A DNA stretch of 64,000 nucleotides from Volutella citrinella (lineage: Eukaryota > Ascomycota > Sordariomycetes > Hypocreales > Nectriaceae), in the NCBI GenBank assembly GCA_034401135.1, contig JAWZSP010000002.1:124001-188000 (forward strand). The letters are read 5' to 3'. Under the pieces are notes generated by a model that was given only the letters and a program-made list of their open reading frames with translations, did not search any database and was not told where the DNA came from. Made by a program: the position numbers and the translations under genes. Shown here piece after piece: positions 44,912-56,291 of the stretch. The number at the start of each line of letters is the position of its first letter. Positions within the stretch are counted from its first letter, which is position 1.

Positions 44912-47180
44912 ATGTCGGTTGATGCCTCGGACGGCCGAAGCGCAGACCGGCCGATGCGTGCTGCCTCGTCACGCAGGACGCCCACGATGCCCCGAGCCAG
45001 ATCGATTGCGTAAGATAAGCATACAGGATGGGTAACTACATGGACTGACCGTGTGCTTTATGGCCAGGTGTCGTGAATGCCACTCGAGAAGAGTCAAGTG
45101 CTCCGGGGAACGGCCCTGCAACAATTGCAGGCGAGCCAAGAAGCCAGTCGAGTGTGTCTATCCGCACAGAGACAGGCTGATCAAGGTCAGCCAGCAGTAA
45201 GTGACTGTCCTTGTGACTTTAACTGATGGCCGATTTAAATAATGACATGCATAGATATGTGGACGAGCTGGTTTCGGAAAACGAGTCACTCCGGCGTCTG
45301 GTGTACCAGGCCGGATTGCAAACCGAACCACAAGACGGAGACGGCGACAAAGGCCCGGACGAACCCCCAGAGCACTCTGTCGCCGTAACGCCAGCCGAGG
45401 ATGCAAGACTAGAAAGCTCGCCGTGGTTCGTCGATATGGCCGTCCCCCACACGCCCATCCTGCTCGCCGAAGCGTCTGACTCGGCCTTTGCGACCCGGTT
45501 CCGGCAGGCCATGTCCGACTCGAGGCACAGCCACATCCCGCGCGTGAGCTACCCCGGCGAGGACTGCCTGCTTGCCCTAAGCGACGAGAGCTGTGCGTGG
45601 CCGGGTCCTGCAGAGGCCCGGCTTCTCGTCAACGCCGCCCTGAGGTGCCTCGGGCAGCGGCACTACGTCGTCCGTCGGAGTGTCGTCTTGGAGGAGCTTG
45701 AGCAGAGTCTACAGCGTCCTGAGGCGATGGGGCGTCTCCGTCGAAGTAAGCTCTGGGTCTTGTTTGCTATTGGGAAGATGTACTCGACGAGAACATTCGT
45801 TGCGTCCGAGGGGAATTTCCCTGGGCTGCAATACTTTGCCAAGGCGACAAAGGTGCTTCGCATCATTAGTGAGCGCCCAACGGTCGAGATGGTGGAGACG
45901 TGGTTGCTGCTGGTGAGCTTCCCATGACCCATCTATTGCTGCGCCTGACATAATAATCTTACTCACCAGTCCTATTATTCTCTCTGTCTCAACCGACGCC
46001 ATTCTGCGTACAGCCTGGCGAGCGCAGCGGTGCGAACTGCCGTCGTCATGGGCCTGCACCTCAACGTCCCCGACCCTCTCCTCCTGGACCCTGCTGCCCG
46101 TGAGCACCGAGTCCGGGTCTGGTGGACGGCGTATACCCTCGATAGAATGTGGGCTACCAAGACGGGATATCCGGCGGCCATTGAGGATCGTGACATTGAC
46201 GTCCATCTTCCATCCGAGGGGCCTGGACATGGTGACTTTGCGGATAGCGACTATTCCAAGGCAATGATTGGCCTATCGAGGATATCTGGGCGACTGCTGG
46301 GTTCCATCTATGGTAAAAGGTCCCAAGAGGTATCGTTGTCGCATCGCGTCCACGATAACCTGTCAAGTCTTCAGCAATGGCTCAGCGAGTTGCCGGCGTC
46401 ACTCCAGATGCAAGACCGGGGCCGCAACCCAGATCAGAAAGCAGAGTCGCTGCATTTGCTCTTCAACCAGGTAGGGCGACTGAACGTCTCGCATCTTTAC
46501 TTTATCGTCGCTTATTAATCTATCTCCAGCTCGTTATACTCGCCACTCGGCCGGTCGCGCTTCACGTCTTTCGCACTCGTCTCCAGGACGCCGACTCGGG
46601 CTCGACGTCGGAAATTCCGGAATCTGCCACTGCGTTATTAGAAGCCTGCGTCAGATGCGCCCGGAAATCGTTTCGGATCCTCACAGAGTCGTGGATAGCG
46701 GGGACATTCATGATGTTTGACTACTTTTACGCGCAGTATCTATTCACGGCCATGACGGTTCTCGCCATCTCCAGTCTGCTGCGCGGCGACGATAGCCACG
46801 CCGACGACAGGGACTCGTTTGACACGGGAAGCGAGTTTCTGTCACAGCTCAAGGAGAGTGGAAACTATGTGGCAGCCGAGTTCAAGCAGCATGCCGAAGC
46901 GATGAAGGCCTTGTTTGCAAGTGTCGAAGCCAGAATGGGGGCCCTGAGCGTCAGGACTGCCCCCGAGGACATCGTGCACTTGGAAGGTGCTCAATCAGAC
47001 TCGACCATGCTGGATTCAGGGTACTTCACTGCGGGTATAGCCCTCTCCGGGCCCTGTTTCCAGGACCTCTTGGCACAGTCGTCCTTGGACCTTGAGTTCA
47101 TTGATGCGTCGCTCAGCACAGACAATGTCCAGGGTTTCTATTGGCCTGACCCTGAGTCAGAGGCCAGTACGGCTCTTTAA
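44912..47180 (+). CDS. Zn2Cys6 transcription factor, candidate regulator of the aldolase set
   Basis: Five exons (44912-45009, 45068-45196, 45255-45912, 45970-46470, 46530-47180), 678 aa. Exon 2 opens directly into the zinc cluster (CRECHSRRVKCSGERPC then CRRAKKPVEC). Exon 3 starts a short coiled-coil linker (YVDELVSENESLRRLV). The fungal-specific middle domain includes GQRHYVVRR, AVRTAVVMGLHLNVPD and RVRVWWTAYTLDRMWA in exons 3-4. The C-terminal part is acidic and hydrophobic (DLEFIDASLS, QGFYWPDPE), as in activation tails. All introns are about 57-59 bp and restore frame. Sharing a promoter with the HpcH/HpaI aldolase makes it the natural candidate for pathway control; that link is inferred from position only. 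Confidence 0.92.
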
Positions 47181-47584
47181 TATATTGCCTAAAATTCCTA
47201 ATTATAAAGATGCTAAACGTACAGCCCAGTGCACCAATAGTGCCTGGGTTCATCATCAGGATCCCGGTCGTTTGTGGATTGGGACGAAACATCGCGACAA
47301 AATGCCGTCGGGGTTGGCTGCTAGATTGGGGAACGATGTATGGGAAGTAATGCAGGGTATATACACAGACCCAGGCGTTATACGGGCTGAGCTTTAAGCT
47401 GCCGGGCAGTAACTCGAACTCGACTCACGGCAACGCCGGGTTTCAGCAGGGGTCCTATGCGGTTTTGTTCTACTTGAGGTAGTCATGCCAGGCCATGCAC
47501 AGCTGTACACTACCCACCGGAAGCTGGAGGAGCATAGATGTCTTGAATAGGAAATTCCAGAAGCAGCCCTCCTACTGGTCGATT

Positions 47585-47710
47585 ATAAGAACTGCTATAA
47601 GCACATTATGAAGTTATTATATAGCTTAAATAGTTAAAATAAATCTTTAAATTAGTATATTTTATATAAATATAATATATTTTGTTAATACATTCATATT
47701 ATACTGCTAG
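47585..47710. repeat. AT-rich tract, possibly RIP-mutated repeat remnant
   Basis: A block of about 125 bp that is almost entirely A/T and rich in TpA (for example tatattttatataaatata), in otherwise balanced sequence. Such islands are often transposon relics mutated by repeat-induced point mutation. Confidence 0.5.
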
Positions 47711-47735
47711 CACATTGTGTGTAAGGACACATGAC
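47704..47735. repeat. Partial extra copy of the MITE terminal motif
   Basis: ctgctagcacattgtgtgta followed by aggacac resembles the outer end of the adjacent element's inverted repeat and lies about 10 bp outside it. Too diverged to be sure. Confidence 0.3.
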
Positions 47736-47744
47736 TTTTCGCAC

Positions 47745-48018
47745 CGCTAGCAGTGCGTGTAACCGTCTTACGTTAGCAGCCGCGAACTACAGGGCTCAAC
47801 GCCCTGGGCCATAGCAGGCTACAGGGCCTAATCCCCCCAGGTACCTAGGCAATGGAAAGCAGGCCACAGGGGGCTACAGGCCATCGCGCCCCGGGCTACG
47901 GATACAGGCGGCGATAGTACTCGCTGTGGCGTGCTGTGGCTGCCTGCTGTGGCCCAGGCCGTTGGGCCCTGTAGTTCGCGGCTGCTGACGTAAGACCCTT
48001 ACACGCACCGTTAGCAGT
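47745..48018. mobile_element. MITE-like element with 57-bp terminal inverted repeats
   Basis: The left arm (47745-47801) and the right arm (about 47961-48018) are inverted copies with about seven mismatches in 57 bp. Shared core: gcagccgcgaactacagggc on the left and its reverse complement on the right, with outer parts gtgcgtgtaa and tcttacgt. The 160-bp centre is GC-rich, without coding capacity and with repeated ctacagg/gccctg words. Total length about 274 bp. This is the form of a non-autonomous DNA transposon. Target-site duplication is not obvious. Confidence 0.75.
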
Positions 48019-50123
48019 GTGGGCAGTAAGCCCCGCCTCCGAGGCCCCGGTAATCCTATACGTCTATTCGCTGGAGCGGAATCGACACGGAATTCCATGA
48101 CACAGGGCGGAATGCCAAGGACTGTAGGACTGGAGCTGCAGCAGTTCATGAACGGATGCCAATGCACCAGAGCGTTTCTTGGGACGTGGCCACCTATCAC
48201 AGCCTCGACGATGCCAATATCGAGCCTTGGTACTGTGCTTGGCTCTGTGCAGCCCTATGGAAAGCAATGAATATAGCCATCTTGGGTTGAGGGCGCTTCA
48301 GGCACAATTCCATTTTGCGGGGTTGCATGTCCAACTCGTCAAGGTCTCCATGGAGTTGACCATGCGTCCGAGAATAGGATTACCACTCCGGCCGGCGTAC
48401 AAGTGGTTTCCTTGGGCCAGCCACGTGCCGATGAAGCCGACTTGGGCCGTGTTGATCCCGACTCGAAGGACCCGGGGTGTGGGTGAAGCCGATTCCCAGC
48501 GAGGCAATAGATCACGCGACACACTCTTAGAGCATTGAAGAGATTTTCTCTGCAACGGCGCCGGCAGCGCCTGAGCACACAGCGTAGCGGCTCCGTGCCA
48601 CGGAGGGAGCTTGGGCGTTGTAGGCTTGGAGCAACACACAGCGGCATTGGGTGAGGCATTTTGGAGGCCGTCACGATGGAACCACAAAACCGGTCGAACG
48701 AGCGGGGGGTGCATTTGGAGATGGGCACATCCGACTCCACAGACTACCGAGCCAGATGACTCTCATATGGTGTCCTCGGCCACGGTCCATTAGGATTGAG
48801 ATCAGCCTGGCTAAACGAGCCAGCCGGTGGGGCTTTGATGGACGGTTTGGCTCTTGCGCATGGACATGATGCCACTAATTATTTCAAGGCCCGGGGCAGG
48901 ACTCGGGAGTCTTGGAAAGGCCGTACGGAGTTGACGGCCATAGACGAGTTGCAGCTGGTAACTTCAGTTGGCCATACATGGATGAGATGAAGAGGATTGC
49001 GGCAACTGACATCCCAAGTCAAACTGCCTTGGGACTGGGCAGCGCAACAACAGAGCAGTGCCTGCGTCTGCTGTCTGGCACCGACCTTTCACTAGCTTTT
49101 TATTAAACGTAATAAAAATAATGCCGGCATCGCGATGGCCGCAGTCGCCGCAATCGCCGCAATAGCGTCAAGCCATGATCCATTACCTCACACCCCCCCT
49201 TGTGCCACGGTGTGCCAACCTCATCTTATCAATCTACCCGCTGCTGGTTTCACCATCTTATCGATCAGCCAATCTAATCAATCCGCATCTAATCAGTCAA
49301 GATAGGTTTGCCCACTCCATGCCGACTCGGCTGCTTCCCGCCCCGGGCCCTCGCCCTCCCCCACTCGATGGACCAGCTACGAGCATCCCAGGACCCAGGG
49401 GTCAGGAGAGCCAGGCGGCCTCTATAGCCACCCAACATGCCATTTTCTCTGTGGATCGCGCGGAGCCGTTTCAAAAATCCCCTGTGACCTGGATCTTCCT
49501 CGTCGATTACCTTTCAGCTGCCCGTCCTCCCCGTGCCGTATTGCGTCTGGGCGTGGCTGACCCGGTCCTCCATCTCCGGCCACCCAAAAGACTAGACCCC
49601 TAGTGTCAGAGTTTTTATCCTTTAGACTACTCGCCTAATTCCATCATGACTGCAAGCCCGAGACCGGGGCACGAGATCGGCCCATCCGTCCTTGGAGACG
49701 CCGGTCATTGCCCCCGATCCGCAGCAGGCACCGCGGTTGATCACCAAAGGCCTTGTTTTCATTTGCAATTTCAACCTCAATTAAGCATAGCTGCAGGGCC
49801 TGCAAGCGAGCGTACATTGAATGCTACCGCATACTGCCATCTCGCACCATCCGTGCCGTGTTGCTGGTACAGACTGTGGGCCAGTGCGACATGCGAACTT
49901 GTTGGACAGAACCCGAGGGTCCTTGCATTTTATCCCGCCGCCGTTCGCGTCCATCCCACGTCGCTGTGGCGTTCACGTTCCGCAGTTGGCGCGGTGATGC
50001 TCAAGCCGTAACACATGCGCCTGTTGCCGATCTAGCTTGACACTAGCAAGTTCGCCTTGTCGAGATGCCAGCCCTAACAAGGCTCTTCCCAACAGAATGG
50101 ACAGAAGTCTTTGGCAGTGCTCG

Positions 50124-50155
50124 CCTCCTCCTCCTCCTCCTCCTCCTCCTCCTCC
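50124..50155. repeat. CTC/TCC microsatellite
   Basis: About ten uninterrupted copies of the trinucleotide in intergenic DNA. Confidence 0.95.
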
Positions 50156-51231
50156 GCCCATGTGGACAGTTTGAGAATCCCATGTCCTCCAGGGTTGCTT
50201 AGCTCCCGTCTCTCCTCCTCCACCATCAGGTGTTTTCCCTCTCGTCTATCCCATTTCCTGCCGCTGCCAGTGGGGGATCTGGCCAGTCGGGATACGGGAA
50301 TTCGCAAACGGCGCCGTCGAGATCCATAAACCTAAGCGTATTTCTCGCCGGCCCGTTAATTCCTGCATCCGGAATAGTTGACCAGCATGTCCCTGTCCGT
50401 CCACAATGCAACGGGACCTGTGCTCGTCGTGGGATTTGTCAAAGACGGTGCCTGCCGGCCATCCGTGCCAATGCGCAAGAGCATCTGATAACACGACTTG
50501 GCAGGCCCTCCCCCCACCCCTAAAGAAAAACCTGCAAAGAGCTGGGGCCCCAAACCCACATGTCGCTTTCTCCATCTGTCAGTCGGAGCTTGGGCCTGAA
50601 GGGACCTTTTCGTCTACTGGTGGGGATTCTTGATATAATCGACTGTGGTCGAGAATGTAAAACGTCCGTCTGCTATATGGCCCCAGGTAGGGATGACCGT
50701 TGCAAACCGCCTCGGAAGGTAGCCGTGAGGCCCCAGGGGACTCGAGGGGACAGGCGGAACATATTCCACGCCCTGCAGGCGTACAGATCAAGACAGGCAT
50801 GGAGACGCCTGTTAGTCTGAGCCCTACTGAGCCGCCGGTTGAGCCCCGTCGGGCGAATCCAGTCGTCTGTATAGCTGATGCCGATCTCCTTCGCTTCGGC
50901 TAGTGTGTGGCATGGCGGATGGATAGTATGACACACATGGCGCGCCTTTTCTCATCAGAGCGTGGGGACGCCTGTAGACCATGGATGGTCTGGTGACACT
51001 TTCTTGGCTCAACTTCTTTTCTCGATGCTGCACCCTCTTTGGGATAGATGGACCCAAATGGCTAACGTATACAAAGTGTCCTGGGGCTCGATGGTTAGAC
51101 ATCATCAGCCAAGGGGCCATTGCCTTCTCTGCTTGTCCATGCCGAGCCCGACGATCTGATTGTCCCATTTCTCAGTACATTTCCATCCCTTCCACCTCCC
51201 ATCTCTGGCGTCGAGCCTTTGTTCCATCAAC

Positions 51232-53492
51232 ATGAAGGTCGCGGCCCCCTCCGCCATTGCCGCAGCGCTGTTATTCGCGCCGTTGGCTCATGCTGACCCT
51301 CTCGTCGGCTATGGCAAGATTAAGTATCCACAGCCTTGTCTATGGGCCTGCGAGTTTGGTGTTCCTACAGCCATCAACTGCCCCGAGTATGCCAACTTGA
51401 CGGCAGAGGAGATCCTCACTAGCTTCCCCTCGCCGGGCTGCTTCGCCCAGAGCAAGCCGTATCTGACGTCGATGGCGTGGTGCATCAAGCAGTACTGCCC
51501 TGACGACGTCCAGGAGTGGCAGAGGGAGAAGAAATGGCAGACGGATCTCTTTACTTGGTCGACGAGGCAGCCACTTCTGTATCCTACATATGCCGAGGCC
51601 CTCGCACAGATCGACCCCAAGAACCCCCCTCCACCCTGGGGTGACTTTGACGGTGTCTTGTACAAGACCATGTCCCTTTCCAAGGAGAGATATATGAGCT
51701 ACGAAAATGCCATGCGAGGCTCCAACTCTATTCCCAAGAACCAGTCCCGGTACAGGTAAGCGTCACCTTGAACTTGGTAATAGAAGAGCAACGACTTGAG
51801 CAATGATGCTAACAACTTGAATGCAGCCTCCTCGTCTTTCTCGGCGGTGTTGTGGTCCCCGTCGGCCTCTCCCTTATCCGCCTGCTGCCCTGGCCCGCCA
51901 AGTTCACGAGCAAGTTTTACGCCTATGTCATTGACCCGCCGCTGTTTGGCCGCACTCACAATGCTCCCGTCCTTGGGTTGGCCATGGTGCCTACGCGCGG
52001 CCAGACAATCTTCATCATCTGGCTCATCTTCATCAACACCCTCGGCTCATTTGAGGGCTATCCGACTTACGGCCCCAATGCATACTACCCCGACAGAACC
52101 AAGGAGCTCGTCCGGACCATTTCCAACCGCGTGGGGGCGCTCTCCTTTGCCAACATCCCTCTCACCATCATCTTCGGCGGCAGAAACAACTTGGTCATGT
52201 GGATGACCAACTGGTCCCCGTCCACATTCATGCTGCTTCACCGATGGGTTGCCTTCATCTGCACCATGCAAGCCTGCCTGCACTCGGCCATGTGGCTGCA
52301 AATAATGGCCGAGAGGGGAGCCGCAGCCCATGCTCTCGCTGCCAAGCAACCGTACTGGTATTGGGGCATCATCGGCACTCTGGCATTCAGCCTGGCCATT
52401 CCGTTGTCGATGCAGCCGATCCGAAAGCACTGGTACGAGATTTTCCTCATCGGACACATCTTCCTGGCCATCATGGCCATTGTTGGCTCTTGGTATCACA
52501 TCTTCTACCTGTACAAGGGCAAGGACGGCTACGATATCTGGCTGTTCATCGCCATGGCCGTCTGGGCGTTTGACCGGCTGCTGCGCCTGGCGAGGATGGC
52601 CAAGCACGGCATCAAGCGGGCCTACATCAGCAAGGTCGACGACGACTACATCCGCATCGACGTGCCCGGCGTGGACTGCACCGGCTACTGCTACGCCTAC
52701 TTCCCGACTCTGACCTGGCGTCCCTGGGAGAACCACCCGTTCTCCGTCATGCGCATCAACCCCGGCGAGACGGCAGCCACGTCTGCCGAGTCCCTCTTCT
52801 CCGCTGCCAACTCCCACTCCAACTCGGATAACGAGGCGTCGTCGGTGGCTGTGGACGCCGCTGCCAGAAAGGAGGCTGGCATTGTTGTTTCCAAGCAGGC
52901 CATGACCGTTGCTGGTCGCATGGGCAGGAAGGCCGGCATCACCATGTTCGTCAAGGTCCACAAGAGCCTCACCAAGCACCTTGCAGCCAAGGCAGGCGTC
53001 GAAGCCGGCATCCCGGTGCTGATTGAGGGCGCCTACGGCCACGAGGGTAGGACGTCGGTGCAGGGCACTGACACCAAGCTGGCCCCGACGCCGCAGTACC
53101 CCAACCTACTCGTCATCGCGGGCGGCGTGGGCGTCACGGCCGTGATCCCCGCGCTCGAGCAGTCTCTCAGCCTGTACGCGCCCATCGGGACGACCAAGTT
53201 CTACTGGGGCTGTCGAAACCAAGGCCTCGTCGACTCCATCGAGGGGATGCTGCTTGGGCAGGGCGATGGCAAGAAGCCGAGCTGGGGCCGCGTCGAGACG
53301 CACATCACGGTTGGATCTCGCATCAATGTCCGGGAAATCCTTGAGACGGAGCTGGGTAACGCGGGAGGCGTCGGCACCACGGTGGTTGTCTGTGGACCTC
53401 TGCCAATGTTGGATGAGGTGCGGTATAATGTTGCCGCACTGGCACGACACGGAGCTGTGGTTCGGCTAATGGATGAAGCAATCGTGTGGTAA
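51232..53492 (+). CDS. Ferric reductase (FRE family), transmembrane NADPH oxidoreductase
   Basis: Two exons, 51232-51755 and 51827-53492, 729 aa. A signal peptide (MKVAAPSAIAAALLFAPLAHA) precedes an extracellular Cys-rich region (CLWACEFG, CPEYANL, KQYCPDD). A ferric reductase-type membrane domain follows with haem-ligating histidines in LLHRWVAF, ACLHSAMW, LIGHIFLA and SWYHIFY. The FAD-binding motif HPFSV is in WENHPFSVMRI and the NADPH-binding part has VIAGGVGVTAVIP and VVVCGPLPM. It reduces extracellular Fe(III) (or Cu(II)) chelates at the plasma membrane, feeding high-affinity uptake. The intron (gtaagc..tgctaac..atgcag) lies just before the first core membrane span. Confidence 0.95.
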
Positions 53493-54813
53493 CCGGTGGG
53501 CGGAAGTGGGTATATATAGCAGGGGTATCCCTTCCAACCTGTATGTCCTGGGAAAATAACTTTGTGAACCTAGACGAAAACAAGCAACGCATGTCCAGTG
53601 TGAGCCTTCTAGACCCGTTCAAGTGCCGGATCTTCATACAAGGTGTCTCAGGTGGCACTGGGGAACCGGATTGCGTGATCCGTCAATCAGAGATGAATTG
53701 CCGGCATCTACCCATCTTGTGATATCTTTCATGAGCATCCTTATCCCGTATACTGGCCATCACCAGCATCCTCACTGGTAGTGTCATCACGACAAAGCCC
53801 GCTGCTTGACAAGAAGCCGTGACTATCCTCCACCGTTTTCACCACGGCACTGCTCAAGCCTGAACAAGAGCGACGCTAAAGGCGGAGAAATCCCTTTTCA
53901 CCGCCACTGCCAATTTCCATCGTGGGCCAAGACTGCGCGTGGCTGACTCGCGACGCAGGGTCCAAGCACAAGCTTCCGCTGGCGCCACCGGCGCGTCATC
54001 CGCACCATCGCTCATCGAACTTCCTCCTGTGGTACGATGGCTGCTGTGGCGGCCCAGATGGTGAAACGGTTGCGATGAAACTGCTCCATTGTACGGATAG
54101 GGCTGCAACCGAGCCGCGCGAGCCACGCGATTCCACGGCTTGGCAAGAGGTATGTGCCTCCGGGCGCCCGAATCAGACCAGCCGTCCATGGGGGAACGAT
54201 GCGTCGCAGATCCTGTGAAGAGATGGAGGGTACAGGGAGACGCGGACGGCCCGGACAGACGCACTAGAGTCCTTGCACCACGAGCTACGGGGGACCGGGA
54301 GCCGCTCGATGAACAGGATGCCACGTTGGGCAGGACACGCTCAGCCTTACCAAGTTCGCAGGTAATCACAGTGACAGTCTGCTCGGCCGACGGTTCAGAA
54401 GCCAATCCATCCTACCGCCGTGTCAGGCACCGCTAGGAGTAATAGCGTCCGGTGACAGATGAAGTCGGCCTCAGAGTTGCGCTGCCAAAACAGCCCCGAC
54501 TCGTGGGGCCCTTGTCCGTCCGAGGAATCTACGCCAATGAGCTTCCCTACTAATAAAGTGTGGCCAACGGGTTAGAAACCTAGCGCCGGGCTGCGTTTCG
54601 GGGACCGTTTTAGCCCCAAATATGTTCTGCGCGACTCAGTGCCGGGCAGCGTCGATCTCGTACATGGTTTAGTATTTGAAAGCGGCATCCCCCGTCACAG
54701 CACCTGGTCTCGGAGGCTTGGCGGGTGTTGGTTTTTTCTCTTATTTCCTTCTGCTGTTTCGTACAGCCTGGCGTTAATGTGAACGACAGCCGACGATTGA
54801 TACGACATGAAAT
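53493..54813. other. Intergenic region, no gene seen
   Basis: About 1.3 kb between two plus-strand genes. A tatatatag at about 53511-53519 lies just past the ferric reductase stop. Other open frames lack protein character. Confidence 0.4.
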
Positions 54814-56291
54814 ATGCGTGGGCAATGGGGTTTGCTATGGCTATTGGCATTGCCGCTAGGCCTCGCGCAGTCCCCATCCTTGGGCTTGCTTACATTGCCT
54901 AGCTGCGCAGTACGTTCCTCGCCCTTGCGGATTGTGCTGTTTTATTCATTTCGTTTTAGCTCCAATGTTTGGGTGACGCAATCACAACCTCGACATGCTC
55001 GATCCTCGACCAGGCATGCATTTGCAAGGATTCTGCATTGCAGGCAAAGGTCGCTGTCTGCGTGGCATCCACCTGCACTGTCAGACAAGCCCTCGGTGCG
55101 ACAAGGGTCTTAATAGGACAACTGGTGCTTCTACTGACACAATAATAACAGTGACCCAAAATACGAGCATGACAGCTTGCAGCGCACCGATCCGAAACGA
55201 GCAAACCGCCTTCTCCAGCCTGACCATTGGGCTAGCAGTCACGGCGGGCGTATGCGTTGTCCAACGCTTCATCTACAAAGTCTACGCCGGTGTGGGCCTC
55301 GGCATCGACGACTGGCTCACTCTGGGCACGTTCCTCACGCTCGTCGTCAGCACCGTCATGAACCTGCGAGGGCTGGTCCCCAGCGGGTTGGGCGTCGACA
55401 TGTGGACACTCGCCCCGGACCGCATCAACGACTTCTTCAAGTACTTCCACCTGATGGGCGTGCTCTACTTTGCGCAGATTACGCTGCTGAAGCAGTCGCT
55501 GCTCTTCTTCTACCTGCGCGTCTTCCCGGGCCAGAACGTGCGCATCCTGCTCTGGCTGACGGTGGCGTTTAATACCATGTACGGCGTCGCCTTCACCCTG
55601 GCGGCGATATTCCAGTGCCGACCGGTTACCTATTTCTGGGTCATGTGGGATGGCGAGCACGAGGGGAAATGTGTCAACACGTACGCGACATCGCTGTCTA
55701 ATTCTATAATCAGTATTGTTCTGGATGTGTGGATGCTTGCGCTGCCGCTCTCGCAGCTCAAGTCGCTGCAGTTGCATTGGAAGAGGAAGGTTGGAGTCGG
55801 TCTCATGTTCTTCGTCGGTACTTTGTGAGTGCAAGGCAAGAGTCAAGACATTCAGGCGCGTACGATATGCTAACACACTGGTCAACGATAGTGTCACAAT
55901 TGTCAGCATCCTCAGGCTCCAGTCCGTCGTCAAGTTTGGACTCACCACGAAGAACCCGACCTGGGACTTTCTTGGCGTGATCCGATGGTCATCCGTCGAA
56001 ATCAATATTGGCATCATCTGCGCCTGCATGCCTGCAATCCGCCTGCTCCTTGTACGGCTATTCCCTACCGCGTTTGGCTCCACGTTCAACAGTGGTGGCA
56101 TTTCAGCCGAGACGCCCAGCAAGCGTCGTGGAGGAGGATATGGTGAGAGATCATATGCTGAAATGCCTAGTAGTGAGGGGGTTTCTAGGGGCATTTTCCA
56201 CAAAGAGACTCGGGGTGGGTTTGGTCATGAAGGCGACGACACTGAACTGGTTCAGCTGGAACGTCACGATGTTGGAGGCATGAAGCGATGA
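54814..56291 (+). CDS. PTH11-like receptor with N-terminal CFEM domain
   Basis: Four exons (54814-54909, 54960-55095, 55152-55824, 55892-56291), 434 aa. Exon 1 gives a signal peptide (MRGQWGLLWLLALPLGLAQS) and the start of a CFEM domain. Joining exon 2 completes it: LPSCALQCLGDAITTSTC then QACICKDSALQAK and VCVASTCTV, eight cysteines in CFEM spacing. Seven hydrophobic spans follow, typical of the Rhodopsin/PTH11 family (GLGIDDWLTLGTFLTLVV, LFFYLRVFPG, IFQCRPVTYFWVMWDG). The charged C-terminal tail is cytoplasmic. PTH11 in rice-blast fungus senses surfaces during infection; homologues vary. All three introns are short and in phase. Expected in the plasma membrane; ligand unknown. Confidence 0.93.

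Larger units (their letters stand above)
47181..51231. other. 4-kb gene-poor tract with AT-rich block and MITE
   Basis: No gene is supported. It contains an AT-rich block (47585-47710), a MITE-like element (47745-48018), a CTC/TCC microsatellite (50124-50155) and a number of open frames of 60-140 codons without family character. Immediately after the regulator (47190-47397) a stretch reads somewhat like protein but has no start or recognised motif. The last several hundred bases before 51232 should be the ferric reductase promoter. Confidence 0.5.

Noticed and set aside
49175..49603. 142-codon plus-strand frame
   Set aside because: Irregular composition, no motif, no leader or splice logic; chance frame in the gene-poor tract.
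52047..53042. 331-codon minus-strand frame within the ferric reductase
   Set aside because: Mirror of a GC-rich coding strand whose plus frame has haem, FAD and NADPH motifs.
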